A stretch of 64,000 bases of DNA from Annona cherimola (lineage: Eukaryota; Streptophyta; Magnoliopsida; Magnoliales; Annonaceae), in contig CM059977.1 in the NCBI GenBank assembly GCA_030490835.1, forward strand, positions 13,053,399 to 13,117,398, read 5' to 3'. Below the pieces are notes generated by a model. That model searched no databases. It saw only the letters and a program-made list of their open reading frames with translations, and was not told where the DNA came from. Positions 41,460-53,300 of the stretch are shown here, in pieces (within the stretch, counting starts at the first letter, position 1; the number at the start of each line of letters is the position of its first letter). Made by a program: the position numbers and the translations under genes.

Positions 41460-44400
41460 TATATATCGTTTTAACTAATGCGAGGTTGGACTGCGGTGAT
41501 GCATTCCTTCTCCTATGATACTGTCCTTAGTGAGTTGAATTCTAACAGAAGCTCCCCTCTCTTTGCAGACAATTTATTTGTCATCTTGAATGGATGGCTA
41601 TCAAGCCATTATGATATTGACTGTAATGGCTTTGTCTTCTCTTGTCTCTGAACATAACTGGCTCAAATCAGACAAAAGAGGTGAAACAGAGCATAAACGT
41701 ATGATGGAATATGAAAATGGAATACCATTTGGTGTATATATAATATGAAAAATGGAAAACCAAAAGTAAAAATTTTCTTGGTTGCTACCTTTGGCAATAT
41801 TTTCCAAATTTCTTTCATCCTGATTTGTAGTTGTTTTCTTAAAATATTTCTGTTTTGATCAAAATCTCTAACTTGTTGATGGAACCTCAAAAATAAGTAT
41901 TTTCATATGTTTAAGGATATTCTTGGTGGACTACTATTAGTTATTTTAATTGCTAAGCATTCATTTGCGTGGATGACATTGCTGTAAGAACCAGACTGAA
42001 CGGGTGGTCTGACCAGTAAGACTGCTAATTGGTCATGGCATTTTGACTGTACTTTGTTTATTGGCTTGTTAAGATGCCTTATTTATACTTGGACAGAGTT
42101 CCTGATATAAGCATGTTAAAATTGCAGTGGCAGGTCAAGGGATTGGTATTAAAATATACTCCGTGTTTGTCTCAAAGGCTTCTGGTGAAGTGCTGAAAAG
42201 ATATGCTGGCTTAACAGATGTGGAAGTGTGGATAATCCCAACATTTGAAAATTCAGCATGGTCAATTATGGCCATCTCTTTCATATCCCTACTCGCCATG
42301 TCTGCTGTGCTTGCAACTTGTTTCTTTGTTCGGAGACACCGTATAAGGCGAGAGAGACCACGGACCTCAAATGTTCGTGAATTTCATGGGATGAGCAAGC
42401 GGCTAGTGAAAGCCATGCCAAGCCTGATTTTCACGTCAGTTTTAGAAGACAATTGCACTTCAAGAACGTGTGCTATATGTTTGGAGGACTATAGTGTTGG
42501 AGAGAAGCTTAGAGTGCTTCCATGCCACCACAGTTTGTTCTTTGACCAGATCTAATGTTCTTTTATGGAAAAAGGCACACACTAGATTTATATAGCATTC
42601 TTTCCTGGGTCTTCTTTAATCCCGAAGAGCACTCTTTTTCATAGAACATTGCTGGGCAAATAGGAACATTGTGCTATGCATTGCAAATAATAGGAATGGA
42701 GGAAATAATGTGATTTCTAAACAAGAATTAATAAATGATTTGATTGCTAGTGAAACATGGTATATAGTGGGGAATATATTACAACATTATTGTATGGGAC
42801 ATTATGCCACTATTGGAGGTAGCCATGAATATGCTTTAATAGAGTAGTAGATTATTCCAAAATAGAAACTAGAGGTATCAGAAGATATATTTATTCTAAT
42901 ATCCACACAAAACAAATGTTTATAATTTTTCATAATCAAGTGATTACAAATTTTCTTTTGATACATGTATGTACAGTGAGAACGGAAAATAATAGAAAAT
43001 AAAGTATGAGATATCCAAAAAGAATTAGGAAAACAAAACATGTAAAAATTCAAGATAAATTTTCATTGTATCTTCCGAGTTTTGAACATGTTATTAAAAC
43101 TGCTATGGAAGCAATTATAAAAGTAGCTGGATAATACATCTCTTTTGCCTTACATTGTGGTCTAAAAAAACTTGTATGATATCTATTCGACAAGATCATG
43201 TATGTGGTTAACCATTACATCAATTCAAGTAGAATACTAGAATTTACACTATGTTAGTTTGTTTTCAGTCGATTCCATTTGGGAGTGCAGATTATTTTAT
43301 TTTATTGCATGATGTTGAAATGAGTTGTCTTCGAGTTTTTCATGCTTTTATTTATTCAGATTTTGTAGTATGGACGCTAAAACCTAGCAGTTAAGATATT
43401 ATTATATCCACTCTTGTCAAGTCCATATCTGCGGAACCACTTCCAAAGAGCATTGTAGTTGTTGCCATATGATCTTTTACGGCCGGACGCGTGGTGGCAG
43501 CCATGCGTCCGGCCCAAAAAAACATATATATATATATATATGTTTTCATGGATAAGTAAAGTCAGGTGTATTAAATCTATAAATCAAGTTTTACCATTTT
43601 TGGATGTTTTTAAGTATTTGTTTTGGATTTTTATTTATGTTTTTTTGGGCCAGACGCATGGCTGCCCCCACAGGCCCGACCGTAAGATAAGGCCTCGTAG
43701 TTGTTATTCTTCATAATGTGAAAATTTCTTTTATTTGGTCAAAATTTACTTCTATTGAATGTAGTTTAGCAAGAGGAAGCTTACCAGTTCCTGGATCTTC
43801 AATCAAAGTCGTCAACATTTACTTTCATAATGTTTGTAATGCCATTTTAGAACATCTATTTGTTAGACGAAAGAAAGTTGCTATGGGAAAAAACAGAATG
43901 AAAAATGATAGAAGAACGGAAAAAAAATTGAGAGAAACTGCCTAGTTTCGTTTTTGCTACCCCATTGATCCATTCTACTGTTAGTCTCTCAACCAATTTC
44001 ATCACTGTAACTTTCGTATTAACCTTCCGTCTTTGCATTAATGTTTCTTTTTTCTTTCTTTTTTTTTGTTGAGTTCTCTTTATTTGCCTTGGAGATTCAA
44101 GGACAAATTTGATAAATCATATAATTATTTGCTCTTTTTCCTTTCACAGAATTCCATGCTGTCTGTGTGGACTCTTGGCTTACAAGCTGGAGAACATTTT
44201 GCCCTGTTTGCAAGCGTGATGCAAGAGCAAGCATTGCCAATCTGCCTGCCTCAGAGTCCACTCCTTCCAGTTATGCTTCTTCTCCTTCCTCTATTGCTTC
44301 ATCATCTTTGCATCCTTTGGGATCCACATCTTCTGCTATTCAAATAGCACCAGCATCACTCCGTTCCTCTGTGGCATCCTCATCTATGCGTTCTTCGGTG

Positions 44401-44781
44401 GCTCCATCTTCAGCCATACAAATATCTGCAACATCTTTAGGGTCTCCATCAAGGTTGCGTGCCCATTCCATTTCTGGTACTCACCTGCCACAATCTGTTA
44501 GGTCCAACAACTCACCTGCTATTAGTGTAAGCAGCAGTTCTGCAGATCTTAGGAATGCATCATCTCAGCGATCTCATGTTTCTCACCTTGCTTCGTTGGG
44601 CATTCCTTTTTATTCACCTCTCTATTCGAGATACACTTCACCCCCTTTCATTCCAAGCTCCAGTAATGCATCACCAAGCTATGTTGGATCATCCAGTCAG
44701 CAGCAGTTCCTGCGGCATTGCAGTGAGTCAACCGTAAGCATTTCCCCTTTTGCTTCTGCACAATCACTGCCAGGTTGTTGA
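39846..44781 (+). CDS. PA-TM-RING (RMR-type) vacuolar sorting receptor / RING-H2 protein, 4 exons
   Basis: Exons 39846-40002, 41068-41298, 42128-42532 and 44150-44781; each join is phase 1, giving 474 aa. The N-terminus [13 protein letters not shown] is followed by the hydrophobic [13 protein letters not shown], a signal peptide, then [19 protein letters not shown]. The luminal protease-associated domain includes [17 protein letters not shown] and [22 protein letters not shown] transmembrane helix lies at about 174-196, then a basic stop-transfer [16 protein letters not shown]2 ligands: C244, C247, C262, H264, H267, C270, C282 and C285. A Ser-rich cytosolic tail of about 180 residues follows. 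RMR proteins bind C-terminal vacuolar sorting signals and route storage proteins to the protein storage vacuole; some RING proteins of this type act as E3 ligases. Exon 1 is short; the signal peptide supports its assignment. Confidence 0.9.
40225..40540. repeat. Possible inverted-repeat element in RMR intron 1
   Basis: Arms around aggtgtatttaatatacaaag and gaagatacttagattaacat with A/T-tract ends. They resemble the foldback elements at 43475 and 50258 in composition and layout. Ends are not defined. Confidence 0.25.
41392..41466. repeat. (CATA)n/(AT)n microsatellite in RMR intron 2
   Basis: Fourteen or so tandem cata units followed by an AT run, starting about 95 bp after the exon 2 donor. 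Confidence 0.9.
43475..43688. mobile_element. Small TIR element in RMR intron 3
   Basis: About 214 bp with inverted ends of nearly 50 bp: TTTTACGGCCGGACGCGTGG ... on the left and the matching GGCCAGACGCATGGCTGCC ... GACCGTAAGA on the right, both containing gccatgcgtccggccc-type sequence. GC-rich ends and an AT-rich middle. No convincing TSD, so the superfamily is unassigned. Confidence 0.6.
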
Positions 44782-45916
44782 TGACAAATTGATGCTTCCT
44801 GACCCCAAAGCAAGCATCCTTGTACTAGGTAAAATTTCATGCTTGTTAGATGTGTGATTGGAGCAGCTGACTGGTGCGCAAAGAATGCCGAAAATGGGTT
44901 TGCTATTGTAATATATCACTAACCATCTCATTCGGGAGCAGTTAATTGTTACTTTTTCGGATTTTTTTGGCTTTCAGAAATGGTTGGTTTTGTACATTGT
45001 TGCAGTGATCCGTTTTTCTCAGGCTATTTGAACTGAAGTTTTGTCCTCCCCACAGATGGTGTGGCTGTGTACTAGGTGATTCCATTTGAATAATAATTTC
45101 AAGCAACGCTTTTGGGGATGCAAATTTTCTCCTGGTCTACAGTTTCCTTTCTGAAAGAGATTTCAATTCAGCACAAGAAATATTCAAGTATCGATAATAA
45201 CAAAGTGCCATACTGGACCATTATCTAGATGTATGGATCGGTATTCTTGTCAGCAGTAAAGCCGAATTGAAATTTGAAATGCCATCCATGTTGCTACATC
45301 GAAAAGATGCAGTCAACGTATGAAGAAGCCTATGACCCATCTCATCTAAGTTCTTAGGGATGAGTAGGAAATTTGTGCCTTTTGATGGACCTATTCTTTC
45401 CATGGGAAAAGTCATAAAGATGAGAAATGGTAAGGACAAGAGCGACCACACAGCACTGGTCATTTATCCTGGGAAGCTGCCAGATGAGTTGGGGCCCACA
45501 TTTTGTACTTAAATAGAGTTGGTATCTGTAGAAGTAATTTAAGGTAAATCTGTTAGTGTCTATGTCGAGAATTATATTGTTCCCGACGTTAACACTGAAT
45601 AGACATACCAGGTTGTGTTCTGCGAGGTCAACGTTGCAGAGATGTTTTAAGGTTTTTTGGGGCGCCTCAGCCAAACTTAACGAAAAAGGAGAGAAGAAGG
45701 GAGTGGGGGAGGAAGGGAAAAAAGCTAACCTAGAATTGCTAGTTTTTCTTAGAAGCTTACATCCAGCTTTTCAGGAAAATAAATAAGAAAAAAATCTCTT
45801 TTCTAGGCGATTGCTAAAACAGCACTTATTAAAGCCTATTAGCATTTTTTAGGGCTCCTGCCTAGTAAGTGGGGCCAAACAGGCGGCTTTGGTATCTTTA
45901 AAGAAACCGATACTTT
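44782..45916. other. 3' flank of the RMR gene and spacer
   Basis: The first few hundred bases should be the RMR 3' UTR. The remainder shows no gene or delimited repeat. Confidence 0.45.
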
Positions 45917-47970
45917 TTTTCTTTTTTCTTTTTTCTTTTATTGAGTACTATCAGTTGTCCCCAAAAGCACGCCCCCCCAAACCTACAAGAAACAAAATCT
46001 GTATACAAAAGATGAGATATACATGCTAGGGGAGATCCCCCACCATATTCTGGTTTCCCCCAAGTGCAAAAAAAGCCAATTTTGCAAGGTTGTGAGCAGG
46101 TTGATTACCACTGCATAGCACATGGCTAAAAACCGCGTGATCAAAAAAGGAATCGAGATTTTTAATTTCCTCTACTATGTATTTCAGTCCAGATTTTGGA
46201 TTCCCCAAACCATTCAATAGATTGGCAAGAAGTAAAGAGTCTGTTTCAAAAACAGCTCTCTTTATACCAATCTCTTTATACCATCTTATACCTCTGAGTA
46301 AAGCAGTAGCTTCTAGATCCAAGATGTTCACCTGATCATGTCCTGCTTCACAATGGGCCCCCAGATAATTACCATTCCAAATTTCCAATCTCTTATAACC
46401 GCCCCAAATCCGAAGCAATCATCTTCCAGCTGAATGCCAACATCCACATTAACTTTCATATATCCATAGCTTGGCCTTTTTCATCTAGCTGAGCTACTAT
46501 TTATGAATTGGTCTCCATCATTCAGCAACAAAGCCTTTTGGATCTGATTTGTGTAAAGGGCACACCAATTCACGACTCTTTCTGCTGTAAAAGAATCTTC
46601 ATCTACTACAGATCTATTCCTCAAGAACTATATTCTCCAGCATATTACAACAAACAGAGTTAAAGGGAAATGGTTGTTACCTTTTGCTAACTTGAGGAAA
46701 CTTGAGGATGATATCTTTGACATCTCTAGATGGCCCCTAATTCACATTGTTGAAAATTGCCAGCTTGAAGCATGTTGCTGTCTCTGGACAGTCTCCGAAG
46801 AGATGAGTATCATTCTCCACTAATCCTGTCTGTTTGCACAAAGGACGAGTAGTCTCCACCATGTTTCTTCTTAGATTCAAGTTATATTTTGTTGCGAGAG
46901 ATCCATTCAATAGTCTTTAGTCAAACAATTTTATCTTTCTTAGGATTTGTGACTTCCATATAGCCTTTAGGCATTGGGCACTCCCACTGATATCACCATC
47001 TGAAGAGCCAGGAGATAGGCTGATTTAACGCTGAAGTTTCCCTTTGGGTCCATGTGCCAAAAGATTTCATCTTCCTTCTTCTCCCATCCCACATTCCTTA
47101 CGACCTTCTTTATCTCAGTCTCTTTCCAACTTCTGCTCTGCATATGTATGAATTGTTCCACAAACACTTCATCACTGATTTCTTCTGGGAGCGGGCCTGC
47201 TTTTTTCAAAGAACCATTGCCCAGCAATCAATGAAGAACTTCACTTTGGTGCCCGTGCCGATCCTCCATTTGCACCCGGCTTTCAACAACTGCCTTGATT
47301 TGAGGATGTTTGCCACATATATGAGCTGCTAGTTATCTCTTTGCAATCCCAGAACGATTCCTTGGGAAAGTATCTTGCTTTTAATATTCTTGAGCATAAG
47401 GAATCTGGACTGGAGATAATTCTCCAAGCCTGTTTAGATACCATTGCCAGATTGAAGGCCTTGAAATGTCTGAAACCCAGTCCTCCTTCTGCGGGCTTAC
47501 ACATCTTATTCCAAGCTATTCAAGCTATCTAACTGATTTTTGCCTTTCATCCTTCTCTCCCACCAAAATCTACTTAGCATTGTATTCATCTCCTCACACA
47601 GTTTCTTTGGAAAGAGCAAAAAGGCTCATAGTGTAGCAAGGAATTGCTTGGGCCATAAATTTTTTAAAAATTTCTTTTCCACCTACAGGTAAGAGCTTCT
47701 GTTTCCAGCCTTGGATCTTTTCCAGGTTTTCTCCTTAATTGTATGGAGGATTCTTGTCTTATTTCTGCCAAACCACATTGGAAAACCCAGATAAGAAGAG
47801 AAATCTTAGTTTGCAGCTCCCAACCATGTTTCCACCACTTTCCTTTTTTCATCTCTTATGTTTTTGTTGTAGAAGATGACTATTTTACTCATATTTACCT
47901 TCTGGCCTGATGCTAATTCATATTGGTGGAGAACTTGCAATTGGAGGTGTACATTATCACTGTTATTACC
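45917..47970 (-). mobile_element. 5'-truncated LINE (non-LTR retrotransposon) relic
   Basis: Minus-strand order: reverse-transcriptase C-terminal part (LHQYELASGQKVNMSK-like at about 47960-47880, then a GGLGFRHFKAFNLAMVSKQAW block at 47504-47283), a zinc-binding RT-associated region (GNFSVKSAYLLA near 47227-46967), and a plant-type RNase H (DLEATALLRGIRW, FETDSLLLANLL at 46418-46026). A T-rich run at 45917-45942 on the plus strand is the poly(A) tail. Frameshifts and stops break it; the 5' half is missing. Confidence 0.85.
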
Positions 47971-48587
47971 CATGGTTTTTTTCGAGGAAATGAGGCATCC
48001 TTAAATTAATCCATAGTAGCCAGATAAACATAATGGCTAGCCTATCTTGGTAAGAATATCTAGGTAGGCCAAACGAAATGGAAATAATTCCATGATTGAA
48101 AATACAATAACCAATTCCTCATCGTCTGGAGTAACTATTGGCTACCACTAAAAAACACACATTTATAGCTGCGAATGAGCAAGAAAACATCACATTTGAG
48201 ATTGAAGGTAAATTCATTGAAAAATCTTAACCATAGTTTGACTCATTGCATGAGATTTGAGAGTTTGATGAATAATAATTGTAGTTGACTGGCACTCGAG
48301 ATGGAAGGTGAGTCTGATATTTATATAAAACATTATCGTATGAATGTAAAATCTTGCTCGGTAGAATTTTCATATAAGTTCATATTTATAGAAAAGGCAA
48401 CGAAGCAATGGATTAGACAATAAAAATCTCGATTATAATTTTAAAATATAACTAAACAAGTAACCTTTTTAATTTAAGAAAGATATTGCATACATTAAAA
48501 AACACATAGTTGGTTCCAAATAACTTTTCTTTGTAAGTAAAAAAATTCTCAACGAAAAAAGAAGAAGAAGAAGAATCATTTTTGGGT
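47971..48587. other. Spacer between LINE relic and MULE-like element
   Basis: AT-rich, nothing recognisable. Confidence 0.45.
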
Positions 48588-49755
48588 GAATTCCTCTTAT
48601 GCCTATGCCTTTTGACCATAATTCCTCTAATACCCACACCTTTTTTAAAATTCCTCATATGTCTCTCACATTTGGAAAAAATTCTTGTGGTGCCCATGTC
48701 ATTAGACGTCGTTTGTAAAACATTTTAAAGTGACTAGAATGCCCATGCCCATTCCATTGCTGCTCATCTGCAGGTTTGGCAGTCGTAAAATCTGCATCTT
48801 CCCCAAATCAAGCTCACACCATTGTTTTCCCCAAGCTTGATAGAAACCACATTTGCCTTGCAGCCTATAGTTGCTACCATAATTGCACCCACCAGCATTT
48901 TATGGGCAGCATGGAAGGTGAAAGAAGTGCAAGCGAGGCAAGAGTAATGGGGCACGGGCTTGGTACTCTGACGTCAACTATTCTCTTTTGTAGCATTTGA
49001 CGGATTAGAACAAACATCTTTATTATAGAATAAGTCATTCTTGGTTTACCTCAAATCATTAGGAATGCGTTTTATCTAATATTTATGTGATAGAAAGTCA
49101 TCCATTGCATGCGTCCAGAGAAGCAAAAGTTTTTTCCACCTTTTGCCACAAGCATTCTTATCTAGCAAGGAATTGTAACTTAGATGGCTAGCAAATTTAC
49201 ATGCAATTGACATTATACTTTGTTATGCAGATTATCCAACTGTGGCGCTGTTTTTCTTCTTTCTCCTAATTTGCTTTGACGGTTCAATATTTCTTATTCC
49301 TCTCTATTTCATTCTCCTTAATTTTGCATTAAGGACAAGATAGATGGTGTGGGCATGATTTGGGGAAGATGCAGCTTCTATGACTGCCAAACTTGAAGAT
49401 GAACAGCAACGGAATGGGCATGGGCAATCTAGTCATTCTAAAATATTTTACTAATGACATTTAACAACATAGGTACAGCACGTGGTTTTTTCTGCGCTAC
49501 GATAGGCCTGCGAATGAGCCTAAAAATGTAAGATATGCTCAATAGAAAAGTATAAATGTGAATTAAGCAGGAAAGTAAGTGTACAAATGCAAGAGAAAAA
49601 TATGCAACTTAGGTACCACAAGAATTTTTTTCAAATATAGGTACCACACGAATTTTTTCCAAATGTTTGAAGCACAAGAGGAATTTTCTGAAATGTATAG
49701 GTACGAGGGGAATTAGGGTCAAAAGGCATGGATATAAAAGGAATTAATTCATTAT
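48588..49755. mobile_element. Mutator-like long-TIR element (~1.17 kb)
   Basis: Arms about 48588-48830 and 49335-49750 are inverted copies. Shared features: gcccatgcccattcc, gtttggcagtc, gcatcttccccaaatca and the terminal (g)tgaattcctcttatgcc type. The right arm carries extra sequence (about 49470-49620). Terminal motifs resemble the 10201 element. The ~500-bp middle is unrelated to the arms. No clear TSD (best candidate 9 bp with two mismatches). Confidence 0.6.
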
Positions 49756-49940
49756 TTTTCAAAAGATCACCTATACCCGTCACCGGTTGACATTCGGTCT
49801 AAGGACAAGTTGGGGTGCTATAATCCGAGCCAGCGCTGTCTTGACTGCTCTTTTTATGTTATTATTGTTATTTGTTAAGTAGTGGAGTCCGAATCCCGCT
49901 AAAGGCCAAAGGTTGCAAGTGGAGAGAGAGAGAGAGAGAG
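49756..49940. repeat. Short spacer ending in (GA)n
   Basis: Non-coding; a GA run at 49921-49940 directly precedes the hAT-like element and probably was its insertion target. Confidence 0.5.
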
Positions 49941-50257
49941 TAGGGGTGCAACTCGGGCTCATAAAACTTGGGTTTACCCCAATCCTAATCCTAACTTTAT
50001 TTATAAAACATCAACTCTAACTCTAACCCTAACCCTAACCCTAACCCTATGTGGTAAAACTTAAACTCTAACCCTATTTTTGAAAATCAGGCTCGGGTTG
50101 AGTTTTGGTTGGAATTTAGATTGATAAATTTACATTTTATTTAAGAGTAATAGGTTTAAAATTTTATATGAATGTATAATAATAATAAATCATATAAGTA
50201 AACATAATAATATACAGTTAAATCACATATTTTTAAAAAATTTAACAATATAAAGAA

Positions 50258-50646
50258 GATGAGTGATCATGTTAGCCCAGGTTAAGCAAATGTTCCGCTT
50301 AGCCCACTTCAGAAAACTCATTTACAACAATTTTTTTATTTTTTTTTCTTCATACACTGTTTAGCTAAGTGTATTTAGAACCAAATTTTACCATTTTTGG
50401 ATATGTGTGTATATTTTTTTAAGATTTCTAAACATTTGTATATATATGTATTTAAAATATCTTTATCTTTAAAAATCTAAAAAAATATATACACGTATTC
50501 AAGAATTGTAAAACTTGTTGTATATGTTAAATACACTTAGATAAACAAGCGTATGAAGAAAAAACAAAAAAAATTGTTGTAAATGAATTTTTCGAAATAG
50601 GCTAAGTGGGACATTTGCTTAGCTCCGGCAAATAGAATCATTCATC
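50258..50646. mobile_element. Mutator-like MITE with perfect 9-bp TSD
   Basis: 389 bp with inverted ends GATGAGTGATCATGTTAGCC / GATGAATGATTCTATTTGCC (right end reversed) extended by taagcaaatg and ttcatttacaacaa; arms reach about 150 bp. Perfect duplication TATAAAGAA (50249-50257 and 50647-50655). Relatives at 55702 and 63191. Confidence 0.75.
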
Positions 50647-50989
50647 TATAAAGAATATCTTTAGAAAAAATTTAACATAAAAAAGATAAATGAATAAGAT
50701 TTAGAAATAAAAGATAAATATAAATGAAAATAATATACTTTATTTATAATATAATTACAATATGTAAAACATGTATTTGTAAATATAAATAACATAAAAT
50801 ACAAAAAATATAAAGAAATATTGTTTAGTTATTATATATAAAATATATTTTATACTACATATATTATAGAATCGGGCTCGGGCTCGGGCTCGGGCTCACT
50901 TGAACTTAACCTTATTACATTTACAACTCAAGTTAACCGGGTTCAAGTTCTTCATGCTTGGATGGTAGAAAAGAAAGTTTTGACCATAA

Positions 50990-51259
50990 GGGTGTGTTTG
51001 GCAATTGACAAAAAATATCAAGTTAAAATTTTTCAATCAAAAACTTTTCACTCTATACAACTATTATATTTTTTAATCATTTTTTCACATTTTCCTATAC
51101 AACTAATCTACTTTTCAATTATTTCTACACAACTAACCTATCTATTTTAACTTTATTCTCTTTACTACTCATCATTATCCCTTATCATATCACATCATTT
51201 GACAACTTTTACACTCGAAAATTTTTCATCAAAAATTTTATACATTACCAAACACACCC
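50990..51259 (-). mobile_element. PIF/Harbinger-like MITE nested in hAT-like element
   Basis: 270 bp, GGGTGTGTTTGG ... CCAAACACACCC, reverse relative to the 637 copy. Flanks TAA and TTA. It lies about 140 bp upstream of the cysteine-rich peptide start. Confidence 0.75.
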
Positions 51260-51397
51260 TTACAAATCCAGTTCGACGGGCCGGGTCGGGCTCAACCCGG
51301 CCCAAGTTGCACAGAGAGATGGCTTCCTGAAACGCACTGCCTCCGCCGCAGCCCCCTCCTACTTTTTGCCTTTTGAGCCGGTGCAGTGCAGCAGAAG

Positions 51398-51631
51398 ATG
51401 GGAAAGATGATGGCTGCGTGTCTTGTCCTTGTTTTCCTTGTTTCTTCCCAAATGCTCTGCGTCCAGCCCTCTGCTTTTGATTGCATGGATGCTTGCACCA
51501 CCGCCTGCGTTCAGAGAGATTGTAAGTTCCTCTGTATTGCCTAATTCAACTGCTTTCTGGTCGACTTCAATGTGATGCCTGTCAATTCAACTGCATGCAT
51601 TTCCCCTTCTTCTTTTCTCTGTCTGTAAGTT

Positions 51632-51681
<50 letters not shown>

Positions 51682-53260
51682 ATGGGATATACATGTAGTA
51701 GTTTTTGAGCTCGCTTGCTTCTCGCCGTTGTTTTTGAAGCGATAAGAAAAGTAAACGCCCTTCCCCTCCGGCCTCCAGATCGATCCGGCAAGCGGCCATT
51801 TTTTCAGGGCGAGGAAAAAGTAATTTGTTTGAAGAGGCAAAAGGCCGAAAGAAGAAAGTAAAACGGACTACTTTGTTGTTTATAGCTGCCAGCATCTGGA
51901 GGGGCTTTTGCTTCTCTTTTCCCTTTGTTGATTACTTTGCTGAAGGTTGGGCCATTTTGGAAGAGCTCTGCGAGTGTTGAGGTGACAGCTGCTTTTGGAT
52001 CTAGATCTTATGCAGATTCCACAGCCAATTTGTTGTTTAGGAAGGGGAAGACACCATCTGTTGAAGTTTTGGTTAGTTAAGAAAGAGGAAGCTAGTAATG
52101 AAGGATAAGAAGAAGGGTTGATAGTTGTTTGATCATTTTGCGGAGTTGCTTGATCGTTTTGAAATAATGGACAATTTTCTGAATTCTACAAAACCTTAGG
52201 CTTTTGAAATATCCAAAACTTCATGGGAAGATTGGTGGGCCTCACCGTTCACGAAAGTACTTAGTGGAGTTGTCTGTAGAAGTAGAGTATGAGGTTGCAG
52301 TCGTCTGTATGGATCTTCGTTAGATTTGGTATTTTGATAATCATATAAATCAATTCCAAGTAGCAGCAGTCAGCTACTTTGATCTTCCCAATCTTTGTTG
52401 GATTTGGTATCACAGTTAGCCACACGAATTTTGTTCTTCCCTTCTAGTCTGTAAAGTGTAGACTCTGCCAAATGCAAAACGGGAAACTTCATCTGAAATA
52501 TTTCAACAGCATCAATCTTTTGAATTTTCCTTGGATACAGTCTACTTGCTAATCCGTGAACTGCACTCATTTCAGAGTTGTTTACCGTATCCTCACCCAC
52601 ATTCTTCATTTGGTTTTCCAGTAAGGCTGATGTCCCGCTGTGAGCGAAAGTGCCAGATAAGATGTGACCCAGGTATATACTAAAAAACTGTTAAGAGTAT
52701 TCCTCTCATTATGAAATTTGGTCAGAATATATTGCTTTGCATTTCCAGTTGATTGACCACCGTCATCGAATTAATCTCATTGCATATACTAGCGTCAAAC
52801 CTGCCCAGCGAAAGATCATTATGAAATCCGTATGCCTCAAGAGGCATGATTGATTTGAAAATGGGTATGATCCCGATCTGTAGCAGATTCCGTAGTTTCA
52901 AATCATGGTATTTCTGATTAATTATCATACAACTAGTAATCTTTTGTATGTTCCATGACAAATTTTGTAGATAGCTGTTAAGAGATCCAATGTCCTTTAA
53001 AATGAGTTTTCATCCTTCATTGTTTTGCTTTATTTGCATGCACATTGGTGTGTTTTTCTTGTCCTTTCTTTCTTCTTTTCTTTTTTATTTTGCTTTCCAC
53101 CCCCAATGATCCTCCCTGCAAAAGGATTGATGTTGGACAATGCTCCCCGCTTCCGCCCCTACAGCTTCTACCAATGACTAATAGCATTGTTATTTGTTTT
53201 ATAGATCTTGCAGTTGATGCAGTTGACGGCCAAGCTTTTACCGCTTCTAACAATGACTAG
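51398..53260 (+). CDS. Secreted six-cysteine peptide (Ole e 6-like Cys pattern), 3 exons
   Basis: Exons 51398-51521, 52622-52672 and 53205-53260, joined in phase 1 with GT-AG borders, give 76 aa. A hydrophobic signal peptide (CLVLVFLVSSQML) has a likely cleavage near PSA/FD. The short mature peptide has cysteines C29, C33, C37, C48, C52 and C56, i.e. CX3CX3C-X10-CX3CX3C. This pattern is shared by Ole e 6-type pollen proteins and is compatible with a disulfide-bonded helical hairpin; whether it is antimicrobial, signalling or structural is unknown. A second terminal exon (53284-53312), a tandem copy of the first, would end the protein as ...DPDLAVDAGHG (67 aa). The core exons are plausible in context and codon flow; expression is unproven. 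Confidence 0.65.
51632..51678. repeat. (AT)n microsatellite
   Basis: AT dinucleotide run in intron 1 of the cysteine-rich peptide gene. Confidence 0.9.
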
Positions 53261-53300
53261 TAGCATTGTTATTTGTCTTATAGATCTTGCAGTTGATGCT
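53164..53300 (+). repeat. 79-bp tandem duplication of the terminal exon and its acceptor
   Basis: Two units at a 79-bp period, each beginning gcttcta(c/a)caatgact, share tagcattgttatttgt(t/c)ttatag and the exon start atcttgcagttgatgc. Both copies keep an AG acceptor in the same phase relative to exon 2. They differ downstream of that shared start, so each gives a different C-terminus. The stop codon of copy 1 (53258-53260) sits inside unit 2. Confidence 0.85.

Larger units (their letters stand above)
49941..51312. mobile_element. hAT-like element with two nested MITEs
   Basis: Left end TAGGGGTGCAACTCGGG, right end GGCCCAAGTTGCAC (the final cccta is missing), with subterminal gggctcgggctcggg and aaccctaaccc arrays. 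Flanked by agagagag/agagagat, compatible with an 8-bp TSD in a GA run. It was later invaded by the elements at 50258-50646 and 50990-51259. Its right end is only 85 bp from the start codon at 51398. Confidence 0.7.

Noticed and set aside
48764..48955. 63-codon minus-strand frame with a hydrophobic stretch
   Set aside because: Spans the arm/middle boundary of a MULE-like element; no match I can name.
50016..50050. Telomere-like run of CCTAAC repeats
   Set aside because: It lies inside a hAT-like element whose subterminal regions are full of aaccctaaccc motifs; only a few units, with no array.
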